From Cerina litoralis (GTDB lineage Bacteria; Bacteroidota; Bacteroidia; Flavobacteriales; Flavobacteriaceae): a stretch of DNA of 64,000 nucleotides. Position 1 is the first letter of the stretch, and every line of letters begins with the position of its first letter. The stretch spans positions 111,084 through 175,083 of the forward strand of contig JAIRBC010000009.1 in NCBI GenBank assembly GCA_022008415.1, written 5' to 3'. This document shows positions 16,360 through 25,633 of the stretch, one piece after another. The notes beneath the pieces were generated by a model that was given only the letters and a program-made list of their open reading frames with translations, did not search any database and was not told where the DNA came from. Both the position numbers and the translations under genes were made by a program.

Positions 16360-17424
16360 ATGCAGAAACAACTTACGGAAAAGGCCATTGAACTACTTAA
16401 AAAACTCATCGCCATCCAATCTTTTTCTTCGGAAGAGGATAAAACTGCTTTGGCAATAGAGGAATGGTTCAAGGCTAATGACATACCCCATAAAAGGGAA
16501 AAGAACAACGTATACGCCTTCAACAAATTTTTCGACGCCAGCAAGCCTACCCTGCTGCTGAACTCCCATCACGATACGGTAAAACCCAATACTGCCTATA
16601 CCAAAGACCCCTTCCGCCCACACATCGAGGACGGAAAACTCTTCGGCTTGGGCAGCAACGATGCCGGGGGATGTTTGGTATCGCTCATTGCGACATTTAC
16701 GCACTTTTACGCTGCAGAAAACCTCAATCACAATATTATCATAGTGGCTTCTGCCGAAGAAGAAAGTTCGGGCCCCAACGGTTTGAACAGCATGCTGTCG
16801 ATACTACCGAAAATTGATGTGGCCATCGTCGGGGAACCCACCTTAATGAATTTGGCCATTGCAGAGAAAGGCCTGGTAGTCTTTGATGCTGTGGTTAAAG
16901 GCACCCCCTCCCACGCCGCCCATCCCAATAATGACAACTGCATTTACAACGCTATTCCCGTACTGGAATGGTTTAAAAACTTTAAGTTTGATAGGGTTTC
17001 CGACGCACTCGGGGAGGTTAAGCTTACGGTGACCCAAATTAACGGAGGCAATCAGCACAACGTGGTTCCCGCACAAGTGGATTTGGTCATCGATGTGCGG
17101 GTGAACGACCGGTATTCCAACAAGGAAATTTTGGGTATATTAACAGCCGAAGCACCTTGCGAACTGAAAGCGCGTTCCTTACGCCTCAATTCTTCCTCCA
17201 TCGATAAGACCCACCCGTTGGTACAATCGGGGATCGCATTGGGAAGGGGCACGTACGGCTCCCCAACGCTCTCGGACCAGGCATGCTTAACCTGCCAATC
17301 CTTAAAACTGGGCCCGGGCGACAGTACCCGTTCCCATTCGGCGGACGAGTTTATTTATGTGGCCGAAATTGAAGAAGGAATTGACCTGTATATAAAGTTA
17401 TTGGAGGGATTTCTAAAAAAATAA
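16360..17424 (+). CDS. argE: N-acylornithine/acylcitrulline deacylase (M20 family)
   Basis: Zinc-dependent M20 hydrolase that removes the acyl group at the end of the acylated branch; after argF' the expected substrate is N-acylcitrulline. Metal ligands are recognisable as H70-x-D72, D101 (GSNDAGG), the E133/E134 pair and the later VGEPT segment. The dimerisation lid follows (about 165-270). The ATG at 16360 was preferred over an upstream TTG. 354 residues, typical for the Bacteroidota family members. Confidence 0.9.
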   Translation: MQKQLTEKAIELLKKLIAIQSFSSEEDKTALAIEEWFKANDIPHKREKNNVYAFNKFFDASKPTLLLNSHHDTVKPNTAYTKDPFRPHIEDGKLFGLGSNDAGGCLVSLIATFTHFYAAENLNHNIIIVASAEEESSGPNGLNSMLSILPKIDVAIVGEPTLMNLAIAEKGLVVFDAVVKGTPSHAAHPNNDNCIYNAIPVLEWFKNFKFDRVSDALGEVKLTVTQINGGNQHNVVPAQVDLVIDVRVNDRYSNKEILGILTAEAPCELKARSLRLNSSSIDKTHPLVQSGIALGRGTYGSPTLSDQACLTCQSLKLGPGDSTRSHSADEFIYVAEIEEGIDLYIKLLEGFLKK

Positions 17425-17489
17425 AGTTCAAGCGCAATTATCAAGCGCAAGCTCAAAAGTTCATTGCCGAAAGGTTTATGTACGGGATT

Positions 17490-17515
17490 CCCCCTTTGAA
17501 TGGGGATTAAGGGGG
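17490..17515. repeat. CCCCCTT/AAGGGGG hairpin
   Basis: Perfect 7-bp inverted arms (17490-17496 and 17509-17515) with a 12-base loop between argE and argH. It could act as RNA processing or a termination signal, but there is no T run. Confidence 0.55.
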
Positions 17516-17566
17516 ATGTAATCGATGGTTTACATCCCAAACAAAATTACGATAAAATATTAAACA

Positions 17567-17610
17567 GATTTCCGCCGGAGTTTATCCTGAGGGAAGACGA
17601 AGGTCGGGAA
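17567..17610. repeat. Dispersed hairpin repeat, copy 2
   Basis: Shares GTTTATCCTGAG-GAAGACGAA with the element before proC (10512-10555). Its arms have diverged and no longer match perfectly. Confidence 0.65.
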
Positions 17611-17630
17611 AAAAAGAAAACAATTAACTC

Positions 17631-18917
17631 ATGAAACTCTGGGACAAAGGATTTAGCACGGATAAAAAAATAGACCACTTTACCGTGGGCAATGACAGGG
17701 AACTAGATCTGCTATTGGCAAAATACGACGTGATCGCCTCCAAGGCCCATGCCAAAATGTTGGGCAAGATCCGTTTATTAACCAGCGAGGAAACGGACAA
17801 ACTTGTAAGAGAACTGGACAACATTGGCAAGTCTATCGAAAAAGGCAGCTTTACTATCGAGGATTCTTTTGAGGACATGCACTCTAAAATAGAGTTTTTG
17901 CTCACGGAAAAACTGGGCGATACCGGCAAAAAAATCCACACCGGCCGTTCCCGCAACGATCAGGTTTTGGTGGCCATGCACTTATATCTAAAAAATGAGC
18001 TGACGGAAATCAAGGAGCAGACCAAGACGTTGTTTGATCTGTTATTAAATCTGGCAGATAAATACAAAACCGTTCTTTTGCCAGGCTACACCCATTTGCA
18101 AATTGCCATGCCCTCTTCCTTTGGGCTCTGGTTCTCGGCCTATGCCGAAAGTCTGGTAGACGACCTGTATTTTACAAACGCCGCCTTTAGGGTGGCCGAC
18201 CAAAATCCGTTGGGAAGCGCCGCTGGTTACGGAAGTTCCTTTCCCATCGACCGTAAGTTCACTACGCAAGAAATGGGGTTTAAAACCTTAAAATACAATG
18301 TAGTCGCTGCACAAATGGGCCGTGGAAAATTAGAGAAAGCGGCGGCCTTTGGGATGAGCAGTATAGCCGCAACCCTTTCCAAAATGGCGATGGACATTTG
18401 CCTCTATATGAACCAGAACTTCAATTTTATATCATTCCCGGATGAGCTCACCACCGGATCTAGCATTATGCCCCATAAAAAAAATCCGGACGTGTTTGAA
18501 CTGATCCGCGCCAAATGCAATAAAATCCAAGCGGTTCCCAACCAGCTTATTTTGATCACCAACAACTTGCCCAGTGGTTATCACCGAGACCTGCAACTCG
18601 TCAAGGAAGTTATCGTGCCCGCCATTCAAGAACTAAAGGCTTGTTTGGAGCTTTTGACCTTCAGCCTTAGGGAAGTTCGCGTAAACGAATCCATTTTAAA
18701 CGATCCCAAATACGATTATCTTTTTAGCGTAGACACCCTAAACGAACTTGTCCTAGGTGGAATGCCTTTCCGCGACGCCTATAAAAAAATGGGGCAGGAA
18801 ATAAACGACGGGACCTTCTCGCCAGAACGGGACATAAAACACACCCATATAGGTAGTTTGGGGAATTTATGTTTGGAGGAGATTCGGGAGAAGATGCAAA
18901 AAGCAATGGAAGCGTAA
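17631..18917 (+). CDS. argH: Argininosuccinate lyase
   Basis: Final step, splitting argininosuccinate to arginine and fumarate. Fumarase/aspartase superfamily. The signature GSSIMPHKKNPD carries the catalytic serine loop, and HTGRSRNDQV (about 104-113) and AGYGSSFP are further conserved ASL segments. 428 residues, a little shorter than E. coli ArgH at the C-terminus. It is the last gene of the cluster and is followed by a bidirectional terminator. Confidence 0.96.
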   Translation: MKLWDKGFSTDKKIDHFTVGNDRELDLLLAKYDVIASKAHAKMLGKIRLLTSEETDKLVRELDNIGKSIEKGSFTIEDSFEDMHSKIEFLLTEKLGDTGKKIHTGRSRNDQVLVAMHLYLKNELTEIKEQTKTLFDLLLNLADKYKTVLLPGYTHLQIAMPSSFGLWFSAYAESLVDDLYFTNAAFRVADQNPLGSAAGYGSSFPIDRKFTTQEMGFKTLKYNVVAAQMGRGKLEKAAAFGMSSIAATLSKMAMDICLYMNQNFNFISFPDELTTGSSIMPHKKNPDVFELIRAKCNKIQAVPNQLILITNNLPSGYHRDLQLVKEVIVPAIQELKACLELLTFSLREVRVNESILNDPKYDYLFSVDTLNELVLGGMPFRDAYKKMGQEINDGTFSPERDIKHTHIGSLGNLCLEEIREKMQKAMEA

Positions 18918-18975
18918 ATGTTTCGGCCGAAAGGAGGACGATATCTTTTAGAACGAATCTTAAAAAGCATATAAC

Positions 18976-19019
18976 AAAAAAAGACGTTTCCCCCACGATT
19001 GGGAAAAACGTCTTTTTTT
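18976..19019. terminator. Bidirectional terminator between argH and the collagen-like gene
   Basis: AAAAAGACGTTT(CCC)...(GGG)AAAAACGTCTTTTTTT: a long stem with A-rich and T-rich flanks on both strands, placed between two converging genes. Confidence 0.88.
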
Positions 19020-19034
19020 GGCCTTAAGCGTAGC

Positions 19035-19883
19035 TTATCGCAAATTGAAATAAGACATCACTTCATTATACGTCATTTTCTTAAAATCCTTAGGATAGGC
19101 CTTGGCAGTAAGAGCGGTAGCCGGGATAATGACAAACCTAACGCTTATTTCGAGCGGTTCAATCAGTCCTATATAATCAAGATCATAGGAAGGAGTCACA
19201 TTGATTCCCAAACTATTCAGGGATAGAATAGCGGTATATGCAACTGCCGCATGGTCATCCGAGTTATAGACGTAGGGCATCTGAACAATTTGTCCCGTAT
19301 TCAATTTGAGGTACACCAAAATCACATCCTGATCCAACGCTTCCTGGGTTAAAAGTGTCGTGGCATAACTGGTGTCGTAGGTATACCCATATCCAATTGA
19401 TTTTGAAGAGGATACAAAATCGTCTTCTATTAGGGAAATCCAGCTACTGGCCACCACCGTTGCATCCTTCCCATCGGCACCATCTTGCCCATCGATACCG
19501 TCAAGGCCATCCTTGCCATCAACACCATCTTGCCCATCGATACCGTCAAGGCCATCCTTGCCATCAACACCATCTTGCCCATCGATACCGTCCAGGCCAT
19601 CCTTGCCATCAACACCATTCTGGCCATCGGCTCCGTCCAGGCCATCCTTGCCATCAACACCATTTTGGCCATCGGCTCCGTTTAGGCCATCCTTGCCATC
19701 GGCACCATCCTGACCATCGGCTCCAGGGTCTCCCTTTTCCCCCTGGTCTCCCTTAATTCCCTGTTCACCCTTGTTGCCCTTTGGGCCCATAAGCCCATCG
19801 GCACCGTCGTCAACGGAACAGGAAGTCAGTACGAAGGCGGCGGTCAATAAACAATTCGCAATAATTCGTGTGTGTGTTTTCAT
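19035..19883 (-). CDS. Collagen-like repeat lipoprotein
   Basis: 282 residues. Signal peptide with lipobox LTSC (Cys22), so probably anchored in the outer membrane. Residues 30-140 are uninterrupted Gly-X-Y triplets of collagen type: an imperfect first part (MGPKGNKGEQ), then five and a half copies of a 15-residue unit such as GIDGQDGVDGKDGLD. Residues 144-282 form a unique C-terminal domain rich in Tyr, Asp and beta-type residues. Triplets with Asp at Y and Lys/Gln at X are typical of bacterial collagens, which lack hydroxyproline. Function unknown; surface stalk or adhesin is a guess. It is a monocistronic gene. Confidence 0.9.
   Translation of the reverse strand: MKTHTRIIANCLLTAAFVLTSCSVDDGADGLMGPKGNKGEQGIKGDQGEKGDPGADGQDGADGKDGLNGADGQNGVDGKDGLDGADGQNGVDGKDGLDGIDGQDGVDGKDGLDGIDGQDGVDGKDGLDGIDGQDGADGKDATVVASSWISLIEDDFVSSSKSIGYGYTYDTSYATTLLTQEALDQDVILVYLKLNTGQIVQMPYVYNSDDHAAVAYTAILSLNSLGINVTPSYDLDYIGLIEPLEISVRFVIIPATALTAKAYPKDFKKMTYNEVMSYFNLR
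19455..19724 (-). repeat. 45-bp coding tandem repeat
   Basis: Six 45-base units (the last one partly diverged) encode the 15-residue collagen-like repeat. Neighbouring units are nearly identical at DNA level, so copy number could vary by slippage. Confidence 0.85.
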
Positions 19884-20241
19884 ACAATTGATAGATTTGT
19901 CAAAAAAAGATTGTTATTATTTCACTTAAGATTATATAGATTGGGATAACGGAGGTTTTACGCTTATAGTGTAAGGTCTTTATTACATTTTATGTCACAA
20001 AAGTCTAAACCCCTGAAGGCCTGCATACTTAGCTTTTTATTTTTATAAAATAAAAAAGGCCACTTTCATTACCTTGCCTAAAACTGATACTTTCTCTCAC
20101 CGCAAACTTGTAGAAAAGCTTACGAATTAAAGTTTTCTCTTTTGGAAAGCATACAATTTGGCAAGATTAGGGAGAACCGGTAGATTATGGTTCATGTCTT
20201 CTGAACAATCGCCCCTCGTTCGAATATAATTACCATACGGA
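19884..20241. other. Intergenic region
   Basis: About 360 bases with no gene. An AT-only hairpin (20034-20043 with 20047-20056) is the only structure noticed. No perfect promoter was found for the collagen-like gene. Confidence 0.4.
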
Positions 20242-21468
20242 TCAATCCCTTTTGTGGGATCTTCCCTTGTAGAGATAACGGCCATAGATCAATGCGATGA
20301 TAACGGCGATGATCCCTTCTACCAGAACCGTTGTCGCTGCTCCGATATAATGGGAAACCCCGCCAACCAATAGACTGCCGATCGGCACCAAGGCCGTCAC
20401 GATAAGTACATACGTACTAATTATCCGACCCCTTAGACTGTGGGGGGAGTGCAATTGCATAATGGTATTGCTCACGGTACGTACAGACATCATTCCAAAC
20501 GATCCAATGGCTATAAACAAAAGAGCCAAAGGGAATTCCGCAGTTTGTGAAAACAGGATAAGGCCCACACCGAACACCGCGGAATTTACGGCCAATACGC
20601 GACTCAGGTCCGTACTTTCCTTTAAGGAGGCCAGAAATATGGCTCCCAAAAATGCACCGAGACCTATTATGCCATCCAGAGTGCCCAGGGTAGCGGCGGT
20701 ACCCATAAAAACATCTTTGGCAAATACCGGGGTCAAGGTAGAAAAGGGCAATACCAATAAACTCATTAGCGAAACAAAGACAATGACCGAGCCTACTACT
20801 GGCGTACCCCGTATATAGGCCAGTGACTCCCTAAATTCGAGCCTTAGATTTCTCTCGCTCTTTGGTTTGGATCTGAGCTGGGGCAGTTTCATCATTAAAA
20901 GGGAGATGATAACGGGTGCGAAGCTGATGGCGTTAAGGCCAAAACAGATTTCGTCCCCAAAGCTGGCCAAGACAAACCCGGCAAGGGCCGGACCAAAAAG
21001 TTTGGAAAGATTGACCATGGAAGAATTTAAGGCTACCGCATTGGGCAGGTCCCTGTCATTTTCCACCATATCCCGAACCAAAGATTGCCGGGCGGGGACG
21101 TCGAACCCGTTTATGACCCCCAACACGACACTAAGGCCGATGATGATCCAAACGGAGTATTGGCGGAAAAAAATGATTGCGAGGGTAAGTAGTAAGGCCT
21201 GTATCAGTGATGCCACTTGGGTAAGCAACAACACCCTGTGCTTGTTGTACCGATCGGCTACGACACCCCCTAACAAAGAAAACACCGCCGTGGGGAACAG
21301 GGTGGCAAAGACGGTGATTCCCAACATAAACTTGGACTGCGTAAGGGAATATATCACCCAGCTCACCGCCGTCTTCTGCATCCATGTACCAACGAGGGAA
21401 GTAGATTGCCCTATAAAAAACAGTCGGAAATTTCGGCTTTTGAACGCGTTGAAAGTAGTAATCTTCAT
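20242..21468 (-). CDS. Major facilitator superfamily exporter (MFS_3/EntS-like)
   Basis: 408 residues with twelve expected transmembrane helices. The N-terminus (FKSRNFRLFFIGQSTSLVGTW) and the loop GGVVADRYNKHRVL (motif A, between helices 2 and 3) are those of the enterobactin-exporter-like MFS_3 family. Members export siderophores or drugs, or are uncharacterised. No siderophore genes are near. It probably forms its own transcript, separated by more than 350 bases on both sides. Confidence 0.88.
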   Translation of the reverse strand: MKITTFNAFKSRNFRLFFIGQSTSLVGTWMQKTAVSWVIYSLTQSKFMLGITVFATLFPTAVFSLLGGVVADRYNKHRVLLLTQVASLIQALLLTLAIIFFRQYSVWIIIGLSVVLGVINGFDVPARQSLVRDMVENDRDLPNAVALNSSMVNLSKLFGPALAGFVLASFGDEICFGLNAISFAPVIISLLMMKLPQLRSKPKSERNLRLEFRESLAYIRGTPVVGSVIVFVSLMSLLVLPFSTLTPVFAKDVFMGTAATLGTLDGIIGLGAFLGAIFLASLKESTDLSRVLAVNSAVFGVGLILFSQTAEFPLALLFIAIGSFGMMSVRTVSNTIMQLHSPHSLRGRIISTYVLIVTALVPIGSLLVGGVSHYIGAATTVLVEGIIAVIIALIYGRYLYKGRSHKRD

Positions 21469-21844
21469 CTTGTGATAAGTTAAGCCAAAAGTGTCGCATA
21501 ATCCAATGCGTCTTTTGCCGAATCCTCCCGAAGCTTCGGGATTAAAAAATAATTCCGTAGCTACGGCTATCCAATGATTTTTTGCCTAGGCCTGCAACAA
21601 AATACACGAATGCCCCATACGTCATTTCAGCTTTAATTTAACACTAGCGCACAAAACTACCGGTTTTTATTGGCATAGTAATGCTTTTGGCATCTCTAAG
21701 ACCCTAATTTTCGCTTCAATGCAATAGGACTAAATGAGTTTGTTTTGTTAAATGGGAAGTAACGGCAAACCCGTGAAATACTTTTTTGACGAGAAAGCAC
21801 GATGGGTTTTTTAAAGATCATGCCGATCTAGGGCCTAAAACATG
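21469..21844. other. Intergenic region with two adjacent palindromes
   Basis: No gene seen. Contains CCCGAAGCTTCGGG (21527-21540, identical to 3473-3486) and CCGTAGCTACGG (21555-21566), both perfect palindromes 14 bases apart. Confidence 0.55.
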
Positions 21845-22918
21845 TCAATCAATAACCGCGTTGATTTTTGCCCAAAGTTCATAGTCAAAATCGGAAAGGG
21901 CAAAATTGGTGCCCTCAGCCGAGTCGCCCATTCTGATGATTACCAGCTTTTTGCTCGGGACCACGTAGATTTTTTGGTCGTTCTTGCCCAATGCGGCAAA
22001 CAGGTCGTCGGGCGCATTTGGGATCAATTCCCCAGAAAATTCTATTTGTGTCGCGGGCAAATGGTAAGAGGATTTTCCGTTGAGCCACCACAAGAAACCA
22101 TAGGCCTTGTTTATATCCTGGGAAGTGTTGGTCGCTCCGGACAGGAAAGCTTCGGAAACGATTTGCGTATTTCCCCATTTTCCCTTGGCGTAAACCAACA
22201 GACCAAAGCGTGCCATGCTCCGGGCGGTACTCCAGTATACGCTCAGATTATCCAACGAAATCCAACTGCCCGTCATGCCTATGGGGTCCCGCAAATTTGT
22301 ATTGAAGTAAACGCTCCAACTTTGGTTACCGGCCTGTGCCACAACATCCTGCAATTTTACATAGACATTGTGATACGCCCAACGATCCCCCGCATCGGCA
22401 ATGTAAACAAGATTGTCCGGGGAAACGTCATCCCCATTTCTATCGCTCAGGCCAGAATCCATGGAGAGCAGGTTTTTACAAAGTATCAGATTCTCTTTGT
22501 CCAAGGGTTCGCTGGTCCATCCCGTGCCCAGATAATCGGACACTTTGTTGTTGATATCGATCAAACCGTGGTCCTGAGCAATCCCGGTAACGGTAGAGGT
22601 CAGTGTTTTTCCGGCACTTGCCCAATACCATGGTAGGGTGGCGTTGTGTCCGTTCATATAGCTTTCGATAACTATTTTACCGTTGTATAGGACGATAAAG
22701 CTCTTGGTATGCTTTTCTCGAAGATAGTCTAGCAAGGGTTGTAGTTGATCCTGGTGCCAGCCCAAGTGGTCCAGGGTTGTCGTTTCCCAGACATCCGAAT
22801 CTGTATCGGGAAAATATATCTGGGTCTCCTCTCGTTCGGGCTCAAGGGGTGCGGGATCCGATGTACAACTTATGGATCCGATAAGAATCGCCAGGCAAAA
22901 AAACGGGATGGTCTTCAT
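21845..22918 (-). CDS. Serine hydrolase lipoprotein, beta-lactamase class C/esterase family
   Basis: 357 residues, signal peptide with lipobox SISC (Cys18). The SxxK motif of penicillin-binding-protein-like hydrolases is S101-A-G-K104, followed by TLTSTVTGIAQDHGLI. A Tyr-x-Asn equivalent is seen in WAYHN. These proteins (PF00144) include esterases, DD-peptidases and beta-lactamases; the lipoprotein anchor and lack of an ampR-type neighbour argue against a resistance beta-lactamase. Substrate unknown. Confidence 0.85.
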   Translation of the reverse strand: MKTIPFFCLAILIGSISCTSDPAPLEPEREETQIYFPDTDSDVWETTTLDHLGWHQDQLQPLLDYLREKHTKSFIVLYNGKIVIESYMNGHNATLPWYWASAGKTLTSTVTGIAQDHGLIDINNKVSDYLGTGWTSEPLDKENLILCKNLLSMDSGLSDRNGDDVSPDNLVYIADAGDRWAYHNVYVKLQDVVAQAGNQSWSVYFNTNLRDPIGMTGSWISLDNLSVYWSTARSMARFGLLVYAKGKWGNTQIVSEAFLSGATNTSQDINKAYGFLWWLNGKSSYHLPATQIEFSGELIPNAPDDLFAALGKNDQKIYVVPSKKLVIIRMGDSAEGTNFALSDFDYELWAKINAVID

Positions 22919-23026
22919 AGCAATGATTTTCCAATTAGACCTAAAACGTTATAGATGGTTTAATTAGTATCAGTCCATAAAGTCCTAATACAGTGGTTCC
23001 CGGTAGGCTTAATGATTCTGAGTTTG

Positions 23027-23716
23027 CTATTTTTTATTTAATTCGCTTAGATATTCAGAAACGTACCTATCCTTTTCCTTCGTTTTGTATTGGACAATAT
23101 ACCTCGGATGATCAAATACGATTATTTCATCGAATAAATGCTGTTCGTCATTTATGATCTTTAGAAATTTCGCGTTCTTTTTTCCCAAAACATAACAGGT
23201 GGTCGTATCTATACCAAATTGGATCTGTTTCCTTAGGCTCCAGATTATAAAGTTTTTGGTGGCGAGGAAGAGCTCCCGATAATCATAGTAGTTGCGGTTA
23301 ACCCAGTTCCCTTTTTTGTTTTTTTCGATAAACCCCAAAGGACAGACCGAGTTGATGTAAAAGTCTTGGTAAAATTTGGTGCTGCCTCCATAGGCGTCGA
23401 TCAATTCATAGATAAAAACCGATGACGGCTCGTGCGATTTTACCGATTCTATACCGATCCCACAATTTTCGGTCAATCTTTTGGTGTCCGTAAACGGGAT
23501 TCCCGTAATCCCGGCTCCAAGCCTACCCGGGTTGATGCCCAAGATCATTTTTCTCTTCTCGGTATCCCCATAAAATTTGCCGTAGAACGCTTCAATAATC
23601 GAAATTATTTCACCGTTCTCCTTAAAGGGATTCATGGTCCTAATGCCCCTATATAAGGGAGTGGAAAATTGAAGTTCCTTGTTAAAGTTGATTACTTTTT
23701 CGGCGAAGTTTGCCAT
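23027..23716 (-). CDS. Uracil-DNA glycosylase superfamily protein (SMUG2-like)
   Basis: 229 residues. Motif 1 reads GINPGRLGAGITGIPFTD (about 60-77) and motif 2 is DHPRYIVQY near the C-terminus. This matches the SMUG2 group first described from Pedobacter and formerly annotated as DUF4918. Such enzymes remove uracil and related lesions from DNA to start base-excision repair. It is a single gene between the serine hydrolase and the pseudouridine synthase. Confidence 0.8.
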   Translation of the reverse strand: MANFAEKVINFNKELQFSTPLYRGIRTMNPFKENGEIISIIEAFYGKFYGDTEKRKMILGINPGRLGAGITGIPFTDTKRLTENCGIGIESVKSHEPSSVFIYELIDAYGGSTKFYQDFYINSVCPLGFIEKNKKGNWVNRNYYDYRELFLATKNFIIWSLRKQIQFGIDTTTCYVLGKKNAKFLKIINDEQHLFDEIIVFDHPRYIVQYKTKEKDRYVSEYLSELNKK

Positions 23717-23788
23717 GTTTTAACTGAATAAAAGCCATCCTCACCTAGGCCTGCGTAAGGGGAAGGCAGGTTAAATTTTGGCGTAAAT

Positions 23789-24631
23789 CTATTTGATCAT
23801 CCCCAAATTCACCACTTCCTGGTCCGTTAAGTAACGCCAATGACCCCTGGGCAGGTCTTTCTTGGTAAGTCCGGCATACACTACGCGGTCCAATTTTACC
23901 ACCTCGTATTCCAAATGTTCAAAAATACGTCGGACGATGCGGTTCTTAACACTTAGGATTTCTATACCAACTTCCCGTTTGGGGGCGTTGTCTATAAAAC
24001 TTATCTCATCTACCCGGACCAGGCCATCTTCCAAGGTAAGGCCGTTCTGGATTTTTTTAAGGTCCTCCGCCCTCAGGTTTTTATTGAGTTCCACATGATA
24101 GATCTTGCGGAGGCCGTTTTTGGGGTGCAACAATCGTTTGGTCAGATCTCCATCATTGGTAAATAGCAGGAGTCCCGTTGTTGTACTGTCCAATTTCCCC
24201 ACGGGCAATAATTTGGCTTTGGAAGCGCGGGTTATAAGCCCCATAACGGTGCGTTTACCTTGCTCGTTCCGCACGGTGGTCACAAAATCCTTAGGTTTGT
24301 TGAGTAGGACGTACACCTTTTTTTCGGGATTGAGAAGTCGGCCATCGAATTTTACCACATCCGTTAGCTTTACCTTGTGCCCCATTTCTGTGACCGGTTT
24401 GCCGTTGACCGTTACGCTACCGGCGGCAATAAACACATCGGCCTCCCGTCTGGAACAAACCCCCGAATTTGCCACATACCGGTTAAGACGTATTAAGTTG
24501 GGGTCGGTAGGTGGTTTAGGGGCCAATTTCTTTTTGATCGGAGCGTTCCCCCGGGCATAACTTCTTTTCCGCATGCCCCCGCCTTGTCTACCCGAAGCTT
24601 TTCCATCCCTACTATTGTCCGATCGGCCCAT
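23789..24631 (-). CDS. rRNA pseudouridine synthase, RsuA/RluB family
   Basis: Isomerises uridine in rRNA. The start at 24631 gives a basic, Gly/Arg-rich disordered N-terminus (residues 1-45), then an S4 RNA-binding domain (49-96, IRLNRYVANSGVCSRREAD). The catalytic domain follows, with the active-site Asp148 in VGKLDSTTTGLLLFTND. An upstream in-frame ATG (24658) would only add nine residues. RluB is the likelier assignment, but RsuA/RluE/RluF cannot be separated by eye. It is the last gene of the mevalonate/UbiA block. Confidence 0.88.
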   Translation of the reverse strand: MGRSDNSRDGKASGRQGGGMRKRSYARGNAPIKKKLAPKPPTDPNLIRLNRYVANSGVCSRREADVFIAAGSVTVNGKPVTEMGHKVKLTDVVKFDGRLLNPEKKVYVLLNKPKDFVTTVRNEQGKRTVMGLITRASKAKLLPVGKLDSTTTGLLLFTNDGDLTKRLLHPKNGLRKIYHVELNKNLRAEDLKKIQNGLTLEDGLVRVDEISFIDNAPKREVGIEILSVKNRIVRRIFEHLEYEVVKLDRVVYAGLTKKDLPRGHWRYLTDQEVVNLGMIK

Positions 24632-24715
24632 AACTGTAATTTTTTGCAAAGATAGCAAAGGAAATTAGATGAGGGGATAATGTTAATGTTTAAACCCGTT
24701 TGTTATTCGGTTCGA

Positions 24716-25621
24716 CTAGAAAATACGGTTGAGCACCAAATCCACATTGATCAATAATATGCTGAATACGCCGATAATTATGATCAGTTTTAGGATATTG
24801 TGCAACCAAACGTAGTGCTTTTTAGAATCTGACCTCCAAAGTAGAATAAGAAACAAGAGCAGAAAAAAGATACAGCCAATAAAATAGTAGTGCATATAGC
24901 CAACATCAAAATTGTAAATTAGCAAAAGTGAAGGTACCAGAGTAAGTAGGACCAGTAACGTAATACATATTTTTGAAACCCTTGGGCCGTACAATATCGG
25001 TATAGTCCTGTAATCGTGCACCAAATCACCTGCTATATTCTCTAGGTCTTTGATCATTTCCCTAGCTAAAATGAGAAGAAAAAGAAAAATGGCATGTACA
25101 AAAATGACCGTTTCAAAATTTTTGTAATAAACAAATACGGCGAAAAAAGGGGTGATGGCCAAGATTGCCGAGACAAAATTCCCTATAAACGGAACCCTTT
25201 TTAATTTATGCGAATAGAGCCATATGGCAAAAATATAGGCAGAAAAGAAAACGGATGCCCGAAAGGACACATAGCTCGCCAAAAGTACGGCAAGAAAATT
25301 GAGCACGAAATAGGCGGATAGTTTGGTCCTCTGGCTCACCAATCGATCCAACAGGGTCTTGTTTGGCTTATTGATCAGGTCCTTCTCCGCATCGTAAAAA
25401 TTATTGATAATATAACCCGCGGCAATTACGGCCGCGGAAGCGGCAACCAAGACAAACAAGTTTAGGTCAAAAACCACCTTTCTAAGGGGTAGGTTGGGAG
25501 CAAGAATATAAATGGACGCCAAATATTGCGCCAGAATGATCATAAGAATATTGTAGCCACGGACTATAGAGAACAGACTCAAAAACTTAAGAAGTAGGAG
25601 TTTGTTTTTTCTACTGAGCAT
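24716..25621 (-). CDS. UbiA-family prenyltransferase (GGGP-synthase-like)
   Basis: 301 residues with about eight membrane helices. The first Asp-rich motif is NNFYDAEKD (73-81) and a second Asp-containing loop reads REMIKDLENIAGD, as in the UbiA superfamily that attaches polyprenyl chains to aromatic or glyceryl acceptors. Bacteroidota homologues are commonly annotated geranylgeranylglycerol-phosphate geranylgeranyltransferase. Its position 12 bases downstream of mevalonate kinase makes an isoprenoid substrate certain in kind, but the acceptor is open. Confidence 0.85.
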   Translation of the reverse strand: MLSRKNKLLLLKFLSLFSIVRGYNILMIILAQYLASIYILAPNLPLRKVVFDLNLFVLVAASAAVIAAGYIINNFYDAEKDLINKPNKTLLDRLVSQRTKLSAYFVLNFLAVLLASYVSFRASVFFSAYIFAIWLYSHKLKRVPFIGNFVSAILAITPFFAVFVYYKNFETVIFVHAIFLFLLILAREMIKDLENIAGDLVHDYRTIPILYGPRVSKICITLLVLLTLVPSLLLIYNFDVGYMHYYFIGCIFFLLLFLILLWRSDSKKHYVWLHNILKLIIIIGVFSILLINVDLVLNRIF

Positions 25622-25633
25622 CTAGGACCTATT

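Noticed and set aside
19455..19724. Regular repeats resembling a CRISPR array
   Set aside because: The repeats are contiguous 45-bp coding units of Gly-X-Y triplets with no unique spacers.
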